Positions 1-6,100 of a stretch of DNA of 39,947 bases are shown in pieces. Origin of the DNA: Streptomyces sp. DI166. Its GTDB lineage: Bacteria > Actinomycetota > Actinomycetes > Streptomycetales > Streptomycetaceae. Position numbers and translations under genes: made by a program. The stretch covers positions 1 to 39,947 of the forward strand of contig NZ_FLSP01000082.1 in the NCBI RefSeq assembly GCF_900091315.1, in the 5' to 3' direction. Each line of letters opens with the position of its first letter. Position 1 is the first letter of the stretch. Below the pieces are notes generated by a model. That model was not told where the DNA came from and ran no database searches. It saw only the letters and a list, made by a program, of their open reading frames with translations.

Positions 1-333
1 ATCCCCAAGGTCAAAGACATGCTGCTGGAGGCGAAGGACGACCTGACGGCCTTCGCCGCCTTCCCGGAGCGACATTGGAAGAAGATCCAGTCCACCAACC
101 CGCTGGAACGGATCAACCGCGAAGTCAAGCGCCGCACCGACGTCGTCCAGGTCTTCCCCAACGACGACGCGCTCCTGCGGCTGGTCACCGCCGTGCTCTT
201 CGAACTGCACGACGAATGGATCGCCTTCCCCCGCCGCTACCTGCCCGAGGGAAGCATGGACCAGCTCTACCCCACCGAGCGCCCCGCAAGCGCCCCCGCG
301 CTACCCAACACCACCAACACAACCGCCAAGTGA
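1..333 (+). CDS. IS256-family (mutator-type) transposase, C-terminal part
   Basis: This is the last 110 codons of a transposase whose start lies left of the window; the frame is open from base 1 (IPKVKDMLLE) to TGA at 331-333. The segment STNPLERINREVKRRT followed by VFPNDDALLRLVTAVLFELHDEW is the characteristic C-terminal block of IS256-type DDE transposases, and the Glu in NPLER is expected to be the last residue of the catalytic triad. These enzymes move the element by cut-and-copy through a circular intermediate. The tail after the conserved RRYLPEG is Pro/Ala/Asn/Thr-rich and probably not functional. Its presence marks the left edge of the accessory region. Whether the whole gene is intact cannot be judged from this window. 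Confidence 0.9.
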   Translation: MPKVKDMLLEAKDDLTAFAAFPERHWKKIQSTNPLERINREVKRRTDVVQVFPNDDALLRLVTAVLFELHDEWIAFPRRYLPEGSMDQLYPTERPASAPALPNTTNTTAK

Positions 334-335
334 TC

Positions 336-362
336 GGCTACACCACGAGAAGGGACACGACC
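336..362 (+). repeat. Possible right terminal inverted repeat of the IS256-type element
   Basis: Immediately after the transposase stop lies a GCTACACCAC...GGGACACGACC segment. Its layout resembles the right ends of actinomycete IS256-type elements, which carry a CACCAC core followed by a GGGAC...GACC tail a few bases after the stop codon. The left end is outside the window, so pairing and target duplication cannot be tested. Confidence 0.35.
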
Positions 363-395
363 GGGACCTGATTGGACTGGCTTGGGGTGCGGGGT

Positions 396-755
396 TCAGC
401 GGCCAGGGACAGGGAGGTCGCCCTCGACGTACTGGGCGCGGCCGTCGGCGAAGGACCAGTCGTCGGGGCGGTTCTCGAAGTACCTGACGAACAGGTTCTT
501 GCCGTTCACGCCGACGGCGGCCAGGCGCTCGGCGAGTGTCTTGTGGACGAGCTGCTTGACCTCGGTGGAGCGGCCGCGCTGGGTGAAGATGTGGACGATC
601 ACTGCGCTCGTCGGGCTGCGCTCGAAGCCGAGGCGGCGTCCAGGGGATGCTGCGTGGACGGTGTCGCCGACGTGTGAGTGCCGGGCCTCCGCGAAGCCCT
701 CGGTGCCCTCGTCGAGGAGCCGAGTGCATCGTCGGCCCGACCTGCCCCTCATCAA
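396..755 (-). pseudogene. Tautomerase-like protein, probably missing its N-terminal half
   Basis: The 119-aa frame ends with LGFERSPTSAVIVHIFTQRG, then STEVKQLVHKTLAERL and DDWSFADGRAQYV. These match the second beta-alpha-beta half of two-repeat tautomerase (4-oxalocrotonate tautomerase superfamily) proteins, where ENWSFGNG-AQY is typical. In intact members a first half beginning Met-Pro supplies the catalytic Pro1; here the frame begins MMRGRSGRRC, with no Pro1 and no first beta-alpha unit. The gene follows the PIN toxin by only 19 bases on the same strand, next to an insertion element. I infer a 5' truncation, perhaps caused by the IS, and doubt that it is active. A divergent but complete small tautomerase is a less likely alternative. 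Confidence 0.6.
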
Positions 756-774
756 AGAGGGGCGAACGCCAAGC

Positions 775-1182
775 TCAGACGTCCTTGATCTGTACGCGGT
801 CGCCGCACAGTTTCGACCAGTCGTCGCGGTCCGAGGTCAGCACCAGCACGGGTGGCGGGGAGCGGAGCGCCATCGCGGCGACGAGGGCATCGATGCCGTA
901 CTTGTGGCCGTGCAGGCCGCCGGCGTCGCTCAGCAACTGCACTGCGGTGAGGCTGTCCGCCTGGGTGACGTCCTGGACCTGAAGCCGGGAGAGCACCCAG
1001 CGCAGCCGAGCGGTGTCCGTCTTCCCGTAGACGGCCTCCACCACGGTCAGGGCCGATACGAGGACGGGCACGCCTACGCGCCGAGCAGCCTCGAGCCGGG
1101 TGACCATCTGGCGGTCGTTGCGCAGCAGCAGCGACAACGCCTGGGAGTCCAGCACCAGGGACCTGGCCGCGGGCTCCTTCAT
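775..1182 (-). CDS. PIN-domain toxin, VapC-like ribonuclease
   Basis: This 135-aa protein has the size and acidic residue pattern of a PIN-domain RNase: D12 in LVLDSQALS, E49 in ALTVVEAVYG, D98 in KYGIDALVAA, and D118/D120 in LTSDRDDW. Together these form the Mg2+-binding catalytic cluster of VapC toxins, which cleave tRNA or rRNA when the antitoxin is degraded. The ATG overlaps the TGA of the upstream ribbon-helix-helix gene (TCAT at 1179-1182 on the plus strand), so the pair is translationally coupled. All expected acidic residues are present, so it is probably active. RNA target and cognate specificity cannot be read from sequence. Confidence 0.88.
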   Translation of the reverse strand: MKEPAARSLVLDSQALSLLLRNDRQMVTRLEAARRVGVPVLVSALTVVEAVYGKTDTARLRWVLSRLQVQDVTQADSLTAVQLLSDAGGLHGHKYGIDALVAAMALRSPPPVLVLTSDRDDWSKLCGDRVQIKDV

Positions 1183-1454
1183 GCGGCGCTGTCGCCGGAC
1201 GCGTACGGCGCCGGTGCGTCACCGAACAGTTCGCGCTGCGCGGCCTGGACCTCGGCCTCGCTCAGCGGTTCATGCTCGGCTTCGTAGGCAGCCACGATCT
1301 CGGCGAGGCCGTCCATCGCCAACTGGTGCCGGACGGCCGCGGTCACGTACGCGGACACGCCGCGCTTGCCGGTGCGCGTGCGCAGAGCGCCGAGCAGTTC
1401 CGAGGGCATCGAGACGGAGATGTTCTCCGTGCCGCCGGGGCGGGGTGACTTCAT
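1179..1454 (-). CDS. Ribbon-helix-helix antitoxin, VapB-like
   Basis: A 91-aa protein lies directly before the PIN toxin. ENISVSMPSELLGALRTR, then SAYVTAAVRHQLAMD, fits an N-terminal beta strand plus two helices of a ribbon-helix-helix DNA-binding domain. The acidic C-terminal half (EAEHEPLSEAEVQAAQRELFGD) is what would wrap around and block the toxin. I chose the ATG at 1454 because a TAGAAT -10-like hexamer (minus strand, 1462-1467) ends seven bases before it, consistent with a leaderless mRNA; the ATG at 1463 would sit inside that hexamer. Such antitoxins normally repress their own operon. The stop overlaps the toxin start by 4 nt. Confidence 0.85.
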   Translation of the reverse strand: MKSPRPGGTENISVSMPSELLGALRTRTGKRGVSAYVTAAVRHQLAMDGLAEIVAAYEAEHEPLSEAEVQAAQRELFGDAPAPYASGDSAA

Positions 1455-1461
1455 GGGGCCC

Positions 1462-1467
1462 ATTCTA
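1462..1467 (-). promoter_or_regulatory. Candidate -10 element of the toxin-antitoxin operon
   Basis: TAGAAT on the minus strand is close to the actinomycete -10 consensus TANNNT and lies seven bases before the antitoxin ATG at 1454, in a locally AT-rich patch (1462-1485) of otherwise GC-rich DNA. No good -35 is visible 17-18 bp upstream. The assignment is therefore tentative. Confidence 0.4.
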
Positions 1468-1929
1468 GTACAGGATCTATTACATCGGGTGGGATGCTGC
1501 GCAGCCCGCATCCGGCGGCGTAGTCTCGGCGTCATTGGATCTTCTTGTACTTTGTCGCGGCGCCCGTGCTGGGATGGTGCTGGGATGTGCTCGCATTTCC
1601 GCAGGTCAGAGCCTTGTCGTGGAGTTCCGGTTCAACGTGTAGCGGCTGATTCCTTGATCTGCTGAGATGCAGGTCAGAGGGTAAATCCGCAGGTCAGGGG
1701 CCAGATCTCACGGTCTGGCCCCTTCTTGTTTTCTCCTGCTGATTCCGGCCTTTTCCGGGTCCTGTGCTGACTTGGTGCTGACGTGCTGACGAGGGTTGAC
1801 CGGCCCTGACCTGGGGCAACGGCGGGGGTGAGTGTGCTGATCAAGGACCTGAGTGTGCTGACTGTGCCGTCCTCTGTCTGGCTGGTGCCGAGACCTCCGA
1901 GAAGGCCCGTGCGGCATCGGTGGTCGAAT
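1468..1929. other. Non-coding stretch with short repeats and one terminator-like hairpin
   Basis: No convincing gene is present; frames here lack conserved content and GC-skewed codon use. GCAGGTCAG followed by AG or GG occurs three times, at 1601-1611, 1669-1679 and 1689-1699. The word GTGCTGA occurs five times, at about 1764, 1775, 1783, 1834 and 1855, and a related GTGCTGGGAT pair lies near 1567-1585. Base composition is lower in GC than the flanks. The pattern suggests the degraded end of an integrated element or an old attachment region, but no integrase or tRNA fragment can be recognised. Confidence 0.5.
1697..1730 (+). terminator. Rho-independent-like hairpin
   Basis: GGGGCCAGA at 1697-1705 pairs perfectly with TCTGGCCCC at 1714-1722, with an 8-nt loop, and is followed by TTCTTGTTTTCT. 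A perfect 9-bp stem with a T-rich plus-strand tail is a good intrinsic terminator. No gene is recognisable directly upstream, so it may be left over from a lost gene. Confidence 0.65.
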
Positions 1930-2436
1930 ATGGTTCGGTTCGACTGGGCAGGTCTTCAGGGACGATCGCCGGGGGGCGACGTGGGCGAGGGGTATGGGTT
2001 CCTCGATATCGACGAGCGGTGCACGCCTGGGCTCTATGGCCCGAAGGGCACTCGCCCCGGCTACGCCTACAGGACTGAGTGTGATCACCCCTCTCCGTGC
2101 GGCTGGCTCTACGTCGTTGAATTTTCCGATGGCGTCGTGAAGGTTGGAAGGACCGCTGACGCCAGACAGCGGATCAAGCGGCACGGCTGGGATGCCAAGG
2201 CCCGTGGTGCGGAGATCTGTAGCTGGTGGATCTCCGTGCTGCACTCCAACACAAGTGAAACGGAGCGAGTGCTCAAAGAGTGCTGCTCGCGCCACTGGGG
2301 CCTGTTCGACGGCGATGAGTACTTCGCTGATGCGGACTTCGATATGGCCGTCACGTATGCGATGTTCTTTCGCTACCAACGGCCGTGTAGCAGGGAGTAC
2401 TGGAAGCAGGAGCTCGGCTCGCGAAGGCGGATCTGA
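1930..2436 (+). CDS. T5orf172 / GIY-YIG-superfamily domain protein
   Basis: This 168-aa protein contains CGWLYVVEFSDGVVKVGRTADARQRIKRHG, split here as GWLYVVEFSDG and VVKVGRTADARQRI. It resembles the YVY..G.VKVGRT..p..R core of T5orf172/GIY-YIG-related domains, which are found in phage and mobile-element proteins and are presumed nucleases or DNA-binding modules. The rest (EICSWWISVLHSNTSETERVLKECCSRHWG) agrees with the ERxL helix of that fold. A GTG at 1828 would add 34 poorly conserved residues; neither start has a clear ribosome binding site. Codon use is less GC-rich at third positions than in the core genes, suggesting recent transfer. Activity is not established. Confidence 0.6.
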   Translation: MVRFDWAGLQGRSPGGDVGEGYGFLDIDERCTPGLYGPKGTRPGYAYRTECDHPSPCGWLYVVEFSDGVVKVGRTADARQRIKRHGWDAKARGAEICSWWISVLHSNTSETERVLKECCSRHWGLFDGDEYFADADFDMAVTYAMFFRYQRPCSREYWKQELGSRRRI

Positions 2437-2568
2437 CTCACTCTCTTACGGCGGATAGGCGCGTGTCCCACAAGGTTTCCCGTTCTGGAAAGCCGGGGAG
2501 CTTGACCCGGAAGTTGGCAGGTCGGAAGCATCGGCTTGACCAAGCCTGTCGACAGGAGGGGGAAAGCC

Positions 2569-2784
2569 GTGGGTGCACCGCTGCGGAAGCTCTCGGGAGA
2601 CCCGGACTGCAAGAACGGCACTTGCCCCACCCTGTGGGGCACGGCCGACGGCAAGGAGTACGTCGTACAGGGTTACGTGATCAACGACCCTGAGCGGCTG
2701 GCGCAGCTCGACCTACCCGAGGGTGAGACGGCGGTCATGGTCCCCGCAGCCGTGCTGGAGGAGTACTTTCGTGCTCACCGGTGA
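2569..2784 (+). CDS. Small conserved actinomycete protein of unknown function
   Basis: The 71-aa product begins MGAPLRKLSGDPDCKNGTCP and continues with a short region ending LPEGETAVMVPAAVLEEYFRAHR. I recognise it only as a Streptomyces hypothetical protein that usually precedes a DUF6879 gene and an XRE regulator. Two Cys in DPDCKNGTCP are the only notable residues. The GTG at 2569 is chosen because AGGAGGGGG ends six bases before it; the TTG at 2536 in the same frame has no such site. The end overlaps the next gene's start by 14 nt, so the two are probably cotranslated. Function is unknown. Confidence 0.7.
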   Translation: MGAPLRKLSGDPDCKNGTCPTLWGTADGKEYVVQGYVINDPERLAQLDLPEGETAVMVPAAVLEEYFRAHR

Positions 2785-3280
2785 GGAGTTCGGGCGCCTC
2801 TTCGAAACGTTCGAGCGGACCGCGTTCCGGCTGGAGACACTGGCCGAGTACGACGTGGAAGAGGAGCGCGAGGAGATCTCGCGCTTCCTGGCCGGCGAGG
2901 ACATGGGGCCGGAGTGGGACGACAACCCATGGGTGCGGTCCATGACCGACAAGGGCAAGCAGGTGTCCCGCGTCCACGTCCTGCGCTCCCCGCTGACCGA
3001 CTACCTGCGCTACGAGCTGGCGGCCTACCCCGGCAACATCAAGGCCGGGGAGTCGATCGGCATCATCGACCTGGCCGAGCAGGACGTGGACGGTCTGCCC
3101 GACCATGACTTCTGGCTCTTCGACGACCGCGACGTGTACCGGATGCACTACACACCCGAGGGCCGGTTCCTCGGCGGTGAACGCCTGCCTGCCGTCCGCC
3201 TCCCGGAGTACCGGGGATACCGGCACCTGGCGCTCTCCCGGGCCGTGCCGTTCGCGACCTACTGGGAGCGGCACCACTGA
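2771..3280 (+). CDS. DUF6879 family protein
   Basis: A 169-aa soluble protein starts at a GTG (MLTGEEFGRLFETFERTAFRLETLAEYDV). The pattern FERTAFRLETL-Y, a central RVHVLRSPLTDYLRYELAAYPGN, and a late DFWLFDDRDVYRMHY typify DUF6879 proteins found throughout Streptomyces next to DUF5753-type XRE regulators. The role is unknown; association with the regulator suggests a two-gene module, possibly of toxin/antidote or sensor type. The TGA at 3278-3280 overlaps the apparent CTG start of the XRE gene. An alternative start is not needed, because upstream codons belong to the preceding gene's other frame. Confidence 0.8.
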   Translation: MLTGEEFGRLFETFERTAFRLETLAEYDVEEEREEISRFLAGEDMGPEWDDNPWVRSMTDKGKQVSRVHVLRSPLTDYLRYELAAYPGNIKAGESIGIIDLAEQDVDGLPDHDFWLFDDRDVYRMHYTPEGRFLGGERLPAVRLPEYRGYRHLALSRAVPFATYWERHH

Positions 3281-4110
3281 CCACGGAATCCCTCGGAAGA
3301 GCGCTGCGGACACTGCGCGAGGCATCGGGACTGACCGGCAGCGCAGTGGCCCGTAGGGCTTCCATGTCCGCAGCCAAGCTCTCGAAGATCGAGAACGGCC
3401 GGACCATGCCCACGGTGCAGGACGTCGACCTCGTCTTGTCCGCCCTCGGGGTGTCCGAGGAGGCCAAGGAACAGTTCCTCGCAGCGGCGCGAGTCGAGGC
3501 CACGGAAGCCACGGCGTGGCGTCTGCTGCGCCGTATGGGGGCGTGGAAGCACCAGAACACGATCAAGGGCATCGAGGCCAACACGAAGGCGCTCAGGCTG
3601 TTCCAGGGGCAGCTCATCCCCGGCCTTCTCCAGACTCCTGAGTACGCCACGGCGGTGTTCTCACTGCCGCCGGCTCTGCCGGACGAGACCAAGGCACGGA
3701 CAGTGGCGGCCCGGCTGGAGCGGCAGGCCGCGCTGTACGAGGACGGGCGGTCGTTCCACTTCGTTATCTGCGAGCATGTGCTGCGGTGGCTGATCTGCGA
3801 GCCGGCCGTCATGGCCGTACAGCTCGACCGACTTGTGTCCCTGTCCAGGCTCCCCGCCGTGTCCATCGGCTTCGTCCCTCAAGCGGGCCGGAAGCCGGAC
3901 TTCCCCATGACCTGCTTCAGCATCCACGACGACAGCCTCGTCATCGTCGAGACCTTCCACTCGGAGGTGACGACACGGGACCCGCGGGACGTCCAGACGT
4001 ACGTCGACACTTTCGACAGGTTCGCCGCGGTGGCGCTCTACGGCGACGACATGCGCAGTCTCGTCGAGGGCATCCGGGACGAGTTCTTGCGGCAACAGGA
4101 AAGACGGTAG
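3277..4110 (+). CDS. XRE-family regulator with DUF5753 domain, apparent CTG start
   Basis: The product has an N-terminal lambda-repressor-type HTH (LGRALRTLREASGLTGSAVARR, then SMSAAKLSKIENGRTMPT). A DUF5753 ligand-type domain follows (LFQGQLIPGLLQTPEYATAVF through QTYVDTFDRFAAVAL). The first ATG/GTG/TTG in frame is the GTG at 3346, which would delete helix 1 of the HTH. Upstream, back to the in-frame stop at 3178-3180, the only plausible start is CTG at 3277-3279. It overlaps the previous gene's TGA by the usual 4-nt geometry, and GGGAG at 3264-3268 ends eight bases before it. The protein would then be 277 aa starting (M)TTESLGRALR. Such regulators often control an adjacent DUF397- or DUF6879-type gene. 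Confidence 0.85.
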   Translation: MTTESLGRALRTLREASGLTGSAVARRASMSAAKLSKIENGRTMPTVQDVDLVLSALGVSEEAKEQFLAAARVEATEATAWRLLRRMGAWKHQNTIKGIEANTKALRLFQGQLIPGLLQTPEYATAVFSLPPALPDETKARTVAARLERQAALYEDGRSFHFVICEHVLRWLICEPAVMAVQLDRLVSLSRLPAVSIGFVPQAGRKPDFPMTCFSIHDDSLVIVETFHSEVTTRDPRDVQTYVDTFDRFAAVALYGDDMRSLVEGIRDEFLRQQERR

Positions 4111-4167
4111 GTCCGCCAGGCGAGCAGCTCCACGATGAGATCAAAGTGGATCGGAGTCGGGAGAGCC

Positions 4168-4374
4168 ATGCCAACAAGGACCAGCACCCAGTCGGGACCC
4201 GTGCACCTGTCCCTGCCCAGCGCCCAGCCAGAGCCGGTCTCCGGGTGCCGGCACTGCCTTGAACTCGCGGTGAGACGAAGGAACGCCGTCTCGTCGGGCG
4301 ACTACTCCAAGGCGACAGACGTGAACGTGACCCTGCGAGCGCACCTCAAGGAAGCGCACGGAGGTGAGGGATGA
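4168..4374 (+). CDS. Small hypothetical protein
   Basis: The 68-aa product contains SGCRHCLELAVRRRNAVSSG and ends LRAHLKEAHGGEG. The CxxC followed by a C-terminal HxxxxH (HLKEAH) would suit a small zinc-binding fold, but I do not recognise a named family. GGGAG lies five to six bases before the ATG at 4168; an ATG at 4135 in the same frame lacks a good site. The stop overlaps the ATG of the following DUF7848-like gene by 4 nt (ATGA at 4371-4374), so they are coupled. It is probably part of the same accessory module as the XRE gene. Confidence 0.6.
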   Translation: MPTRTSTQSGPVHLSLPSAQPEPVSGCRHCLELAVRRRNAVSSGDYSKATDVNVTLRAHLKEAHGGEG

Positions 4375-4592
4375 CCAGAGCGGTCCTGCGTTACGTCGAA
4401 CACCGGATCACACAGCACCCCGGAACCGACGTGACGTTCGAAGCGGAGTGCCTGAACTGCGACTGGAAGACCAAGCCTTCGCAGGACGGGGCAGCCGTCG
4501 ACCTGGAGTGCATGCGCCACACCGGCAGGACTGGGCATCAGAGCTTCCGACGAGTCTGCACCTCTCTCGCCCTCGTTGCGCGGGCTGAGTAG
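4371..4592 (+). CDS. DUF7848-like small protein
   Basis: A 73-aa product begins MTRAVLRYVEHRITQHPGT, followed by EAECLNCDWKTKPSQD, LECMRHTGRTGHQSFRRV and a short tail. This matches small Streptomyces proteins of the DUF7848 type, in which CxxC and the later C..H residues suggest a zinc site. Function is unknown. It overlaps the preceding 68-aa gene by 4 nt and is followed by a stem-loop shared with the convergent gene at 4694. Confidence 0.65.
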   Translation: MTRAVLRYVEHRITQHPGTDVTFEAECLNCDWKTKPSQDGAAVDLECMRHTGRTGHQSFRRVCTSLALVARAE

Positions 4593-4641
4593 CAGCGACC
4601 TGTCCATCTGGACACGACGCGCTGGCACAGGCAGGCGAAAA

Positions 4642-4682
4642 GCCCTCGCGCCGTGCGCGGCTGAGGCGCATGACGCGAGGGC
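4642..4682. terminator. Bidirectional terminator-like hairpin
   Basis: GCCCTCGCG at 4642-4650 is perfectly complementary to CGCGAGGGC at 4674-4682. It sits in the 101 bp between two convergent genes (ends at 4592 and 4694). There is no long T-run, which is usual for high-GC actinomycete terminators. Confidence 0.6.
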
Positions 4683-4693
4683 CTGTGGTGTGA

Positions 4694-5212
4694 CTACTCA
4701 GAGGCGCGAGCAACGCGCAGGCGAGCATGAAGCGTCTGCCGAGAGATGCCTGTCATGCGAGCAAGGGCAGCGATGTTGACTTCGACTCCCAGCTCTTCCA
4801 TGCGCAGCACTTCGTGCACGACGCTGTCGGCTGCGCCGTTACGCATCGCGTTGGCCATCGCCCACTCGCATGCGCGGCCTTGAAGAGTAGCGATGCGGTA
4901 CTCCAGGTGCGGGTCGCGATCCCCGTGCGTCAGCAACTCCTCAGCCGAAACTCGCTCCACCTGATCGAGGAGCTTGCGTGCCTCCTCCGGGTCAGCTTCG
5001 AGGAGCCAGGCCATGGCCAGGGCAGGCCAAGGGCGTCCCTTGAGGCGTTCGTGTATCTCGGCCTTCTGCGTGGAGCGGACCGCCGCTTCGCGTGCTTGCT
5101 CAGCCTGGGCTTTGTCGCCCTGCGCGTCGTACTGGGCGGCCTTCCGGTAGTGATCGCCGGCGGTGACCCGGAGTTCTTCCGCTCGGCGAGCGAGGTGGGC
5201 GTCATCAAACAT
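4694..5212 (-). CDS. Hypothetical protein with C-terminal helix-turn-helix
   Basis: The 172-aa product starts MFDDAHLARRAEELRVTAGD. It has a long Ala/Gln/Glu/Lys-rich helical N-terminal half (HYRKAAQYDAQGDKAQAEQAREAA, likely coiled coil) and a C-terminal helix-turn-helix, VNIAALARMTGISRQTLHAR. I recognise the HTH but no named family. The ATG at 5212 is favoured over upstream starts because a promoter-like TTGACT and TTTACA pair, inside a 41-bp palindrome, ends only a few bases before it, implying a leaderless transcript. It is probably a DNA-binding protein that represses its own promoter; plasmid-type replication or transfer regulators have a comparable layout. Confidence 0.65.
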   Translation of the reverse strand: MFDDAHLARRAEELRVTAGDHYRKAAQYDAQGDKAQAEQAREAAVRSTQKAEIHERLKGRPWPALAMAWLLEADPEEARKLLDQVERVSAEELLTHGDRDPHLEYRIATLQGRACEWAMANAMRNGAADSVVHEVLRMEELGVEVNIAALARMTGISRQTLHARLRVARASE

Positions 5213-5218
5213 GCCTAC

Positions 5219-5259
5219 ATGTAAAGACCTTGTCTCTGATGAAGTCAAGTTCTTTACAT
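5219..5259 (-). promoter_or_regulatory. 41-bp interrupted palindrome covering the promoter of the HTH gene
   Basis: The outer arms ATGTAAAGA (5219-5227) and TCTTTACAT (5251-5259) are perfect inverted repeats, and inner CTTG/CAAG (5229-5232, 5246-5249) extend each arm to 14 nt with one mismatch. On the minus strand TTGACT (5243-5248) and TTTACA (5220-5225) are spaced by 17 bp, like -35 and -10 elements. The ATG at 5212 lies seven bases beyond the palindrome. A dimeric repressor bound here would block the promoter. Confidence 0.7.
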
Positions 5260-5329
5260 ACCCTGGGGTGGGGGGTGACCCCCTGGAGGGGATCCGCGCA
5301 CCGCCGGGTTTTAGCGGCCAAGGTTGCGC

Positions 5330-5345
5330 CACGGTTTCAGGGTCG
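5330..5345. repeat. 16-bp direct repeat, copy 1
   Basis: CACGGTTTCAGGGTCG is identical to 5664-5679. This copy contains the stop codon of the 71-aa gene on the minus strand. The two copies bracket that gene and could have arisen from a duplication or a recombination event in the TIR locus. Confidence 0.75.
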
Positions 5346-5552
5346 ATCCGAGGGTGTGATTCCCAGCGTGCCGTCGAGGGCCTGGCGAACGTGGCCGGCA
5401 GTCAGGACCGTGCCAGGGTTGGCCGTGGCGAACAGACGGAGTCGGCCGAGCGGGGAGTCGGCAGGCGGGGGCGCATCCGCCAGCTCGGCGCCAGCGATCT
5501 GGAGGGCGAAGCGGAGGCCGGTGTCGTCCGGGTCGACGTGATGGTTGGACAT
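5337..5552 (-). CDS. Small hypothetical protein downstream of the TIR remnant
   Basis: The 71-aa product begins MSNHHVDPDDTGLRFALQIA and ends GHVRQALDGTLGITPSDRP. I do not recognise a family. The composition is soluble and acidic with an Ala-Asp-Ala-Pro-Pro-Pro stretch in the middle. The frame remains open upstream through a GTG at 5666, but that extension (Arg/Pro/Gln-rich) looks like read-through of non-coding sequence, so the ATG at 5552 is preferred. It probably formed an operon with the adjacent TIR gene before that gene was broken. Confidence 0.5.
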   Translation of the reverse strand: MSNHHVDPDDTGLRFALQIAGAELADAPPPADSPLGRLRLFATANPGTVLTAGHVRQALDGTLGITPSDRP

Positions 5553-5663
5553 CGCCCCAAGGTAACGCTCGGTAGGTCTGCCGTCTTCGGGCTTCCGGGC
5601 CGCTGTGCGGCTGTCTTGCGGCCGAGGTTCCTGACCGCCGCGTCTTACCGGCCGAGAGCGTGT

Positions 5664-5679
5664 CACGGTTTCAGGGTCG
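5664..5679. repeat. 16-bp direct repeat, copy 2
   Basis: This is identical to 5330-5345 (CACGGTTTCAGGGTCG). On the minus strand the second copy contains the stop that closes the reading frame of the TIR remnant (KPERP, stop), so both copies lie at gene ends and encode the same Arg-Pro-stop. Confidence 0.75.
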
Positions 5680-5835
5680 TTCCGGCTTTCGAACTCGATT
5701 CGCCAGGAGCCTTGTGCAGCCCTCCGCTGTGGATCCCGGCGCGGACACGCGCTACCGGTGGCGAAGTTCCCGCGCGATCATGGTTGCGGCGGATTCCTCG
5801 TCGCCGGTGCGGTAGTTGACGAAGGCATCGTGCAT
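5671..5835 (-). pseudogene. Remnant of a TIR-domain effector gene
   Basis: The ATG at 5835 has GAAGGGAA eight bases before it and opens MHDAFVNYRTGDEESAATMI. This is the first strand and helix of bacterial TIR domains ([D/H]DAFISYR...D). The frame hits TAG after only 27 codons and, in the same frame, continues for 25 codons to a TGA at 5671-5673 (ending RLLANRVRKPERP). Bacterial TIR domains are usually about 130 aa and often cleave NAD+ in anti-phage systems. Here the catalytic Glu region and most of the fold are missing. I infer an internal deletion plus a stop codon; a functional 27-aa peptide is unlikely. Confidence 0.65.
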
Positions 5836-6100
5836 GGCGGTTCCCTTCGTGAGAGGACAGGGAGCAGGCTCCGGCCCCACGGCCGCATGGAGCGTCCATG
5901 GAGGGCATGCGAATGGAGGGGATGTCGTAGGCGCGGGAGCTGGTCGCGGACAGCGCAAGGCCGGCCAGGGCCGCGCAATGCGACGCGGCGAGCTGAAGGC
6001 AGAGGACGGCTAAGGCTCGTGTAGCGAGCCGGGAGAAGGGGACACGGGAGGGACCGACGGAGCCGAAGGCCGTGATCCCGCCTCGATTGTGGTGCGGCTG

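Noticed and set aside
382..1287. A 301-codon plus-strand frame over the toxin and tautomerase genes
   Set aside because: No domain or codon bias; it lies opposite the clear PIN toxin and tautomerase-like frames.
1468..1929. A possible tRNA or att site
   Set aside because: No cloverleaf arms or CCA-end with a T-loop could be found, and no integrase is adjacent.
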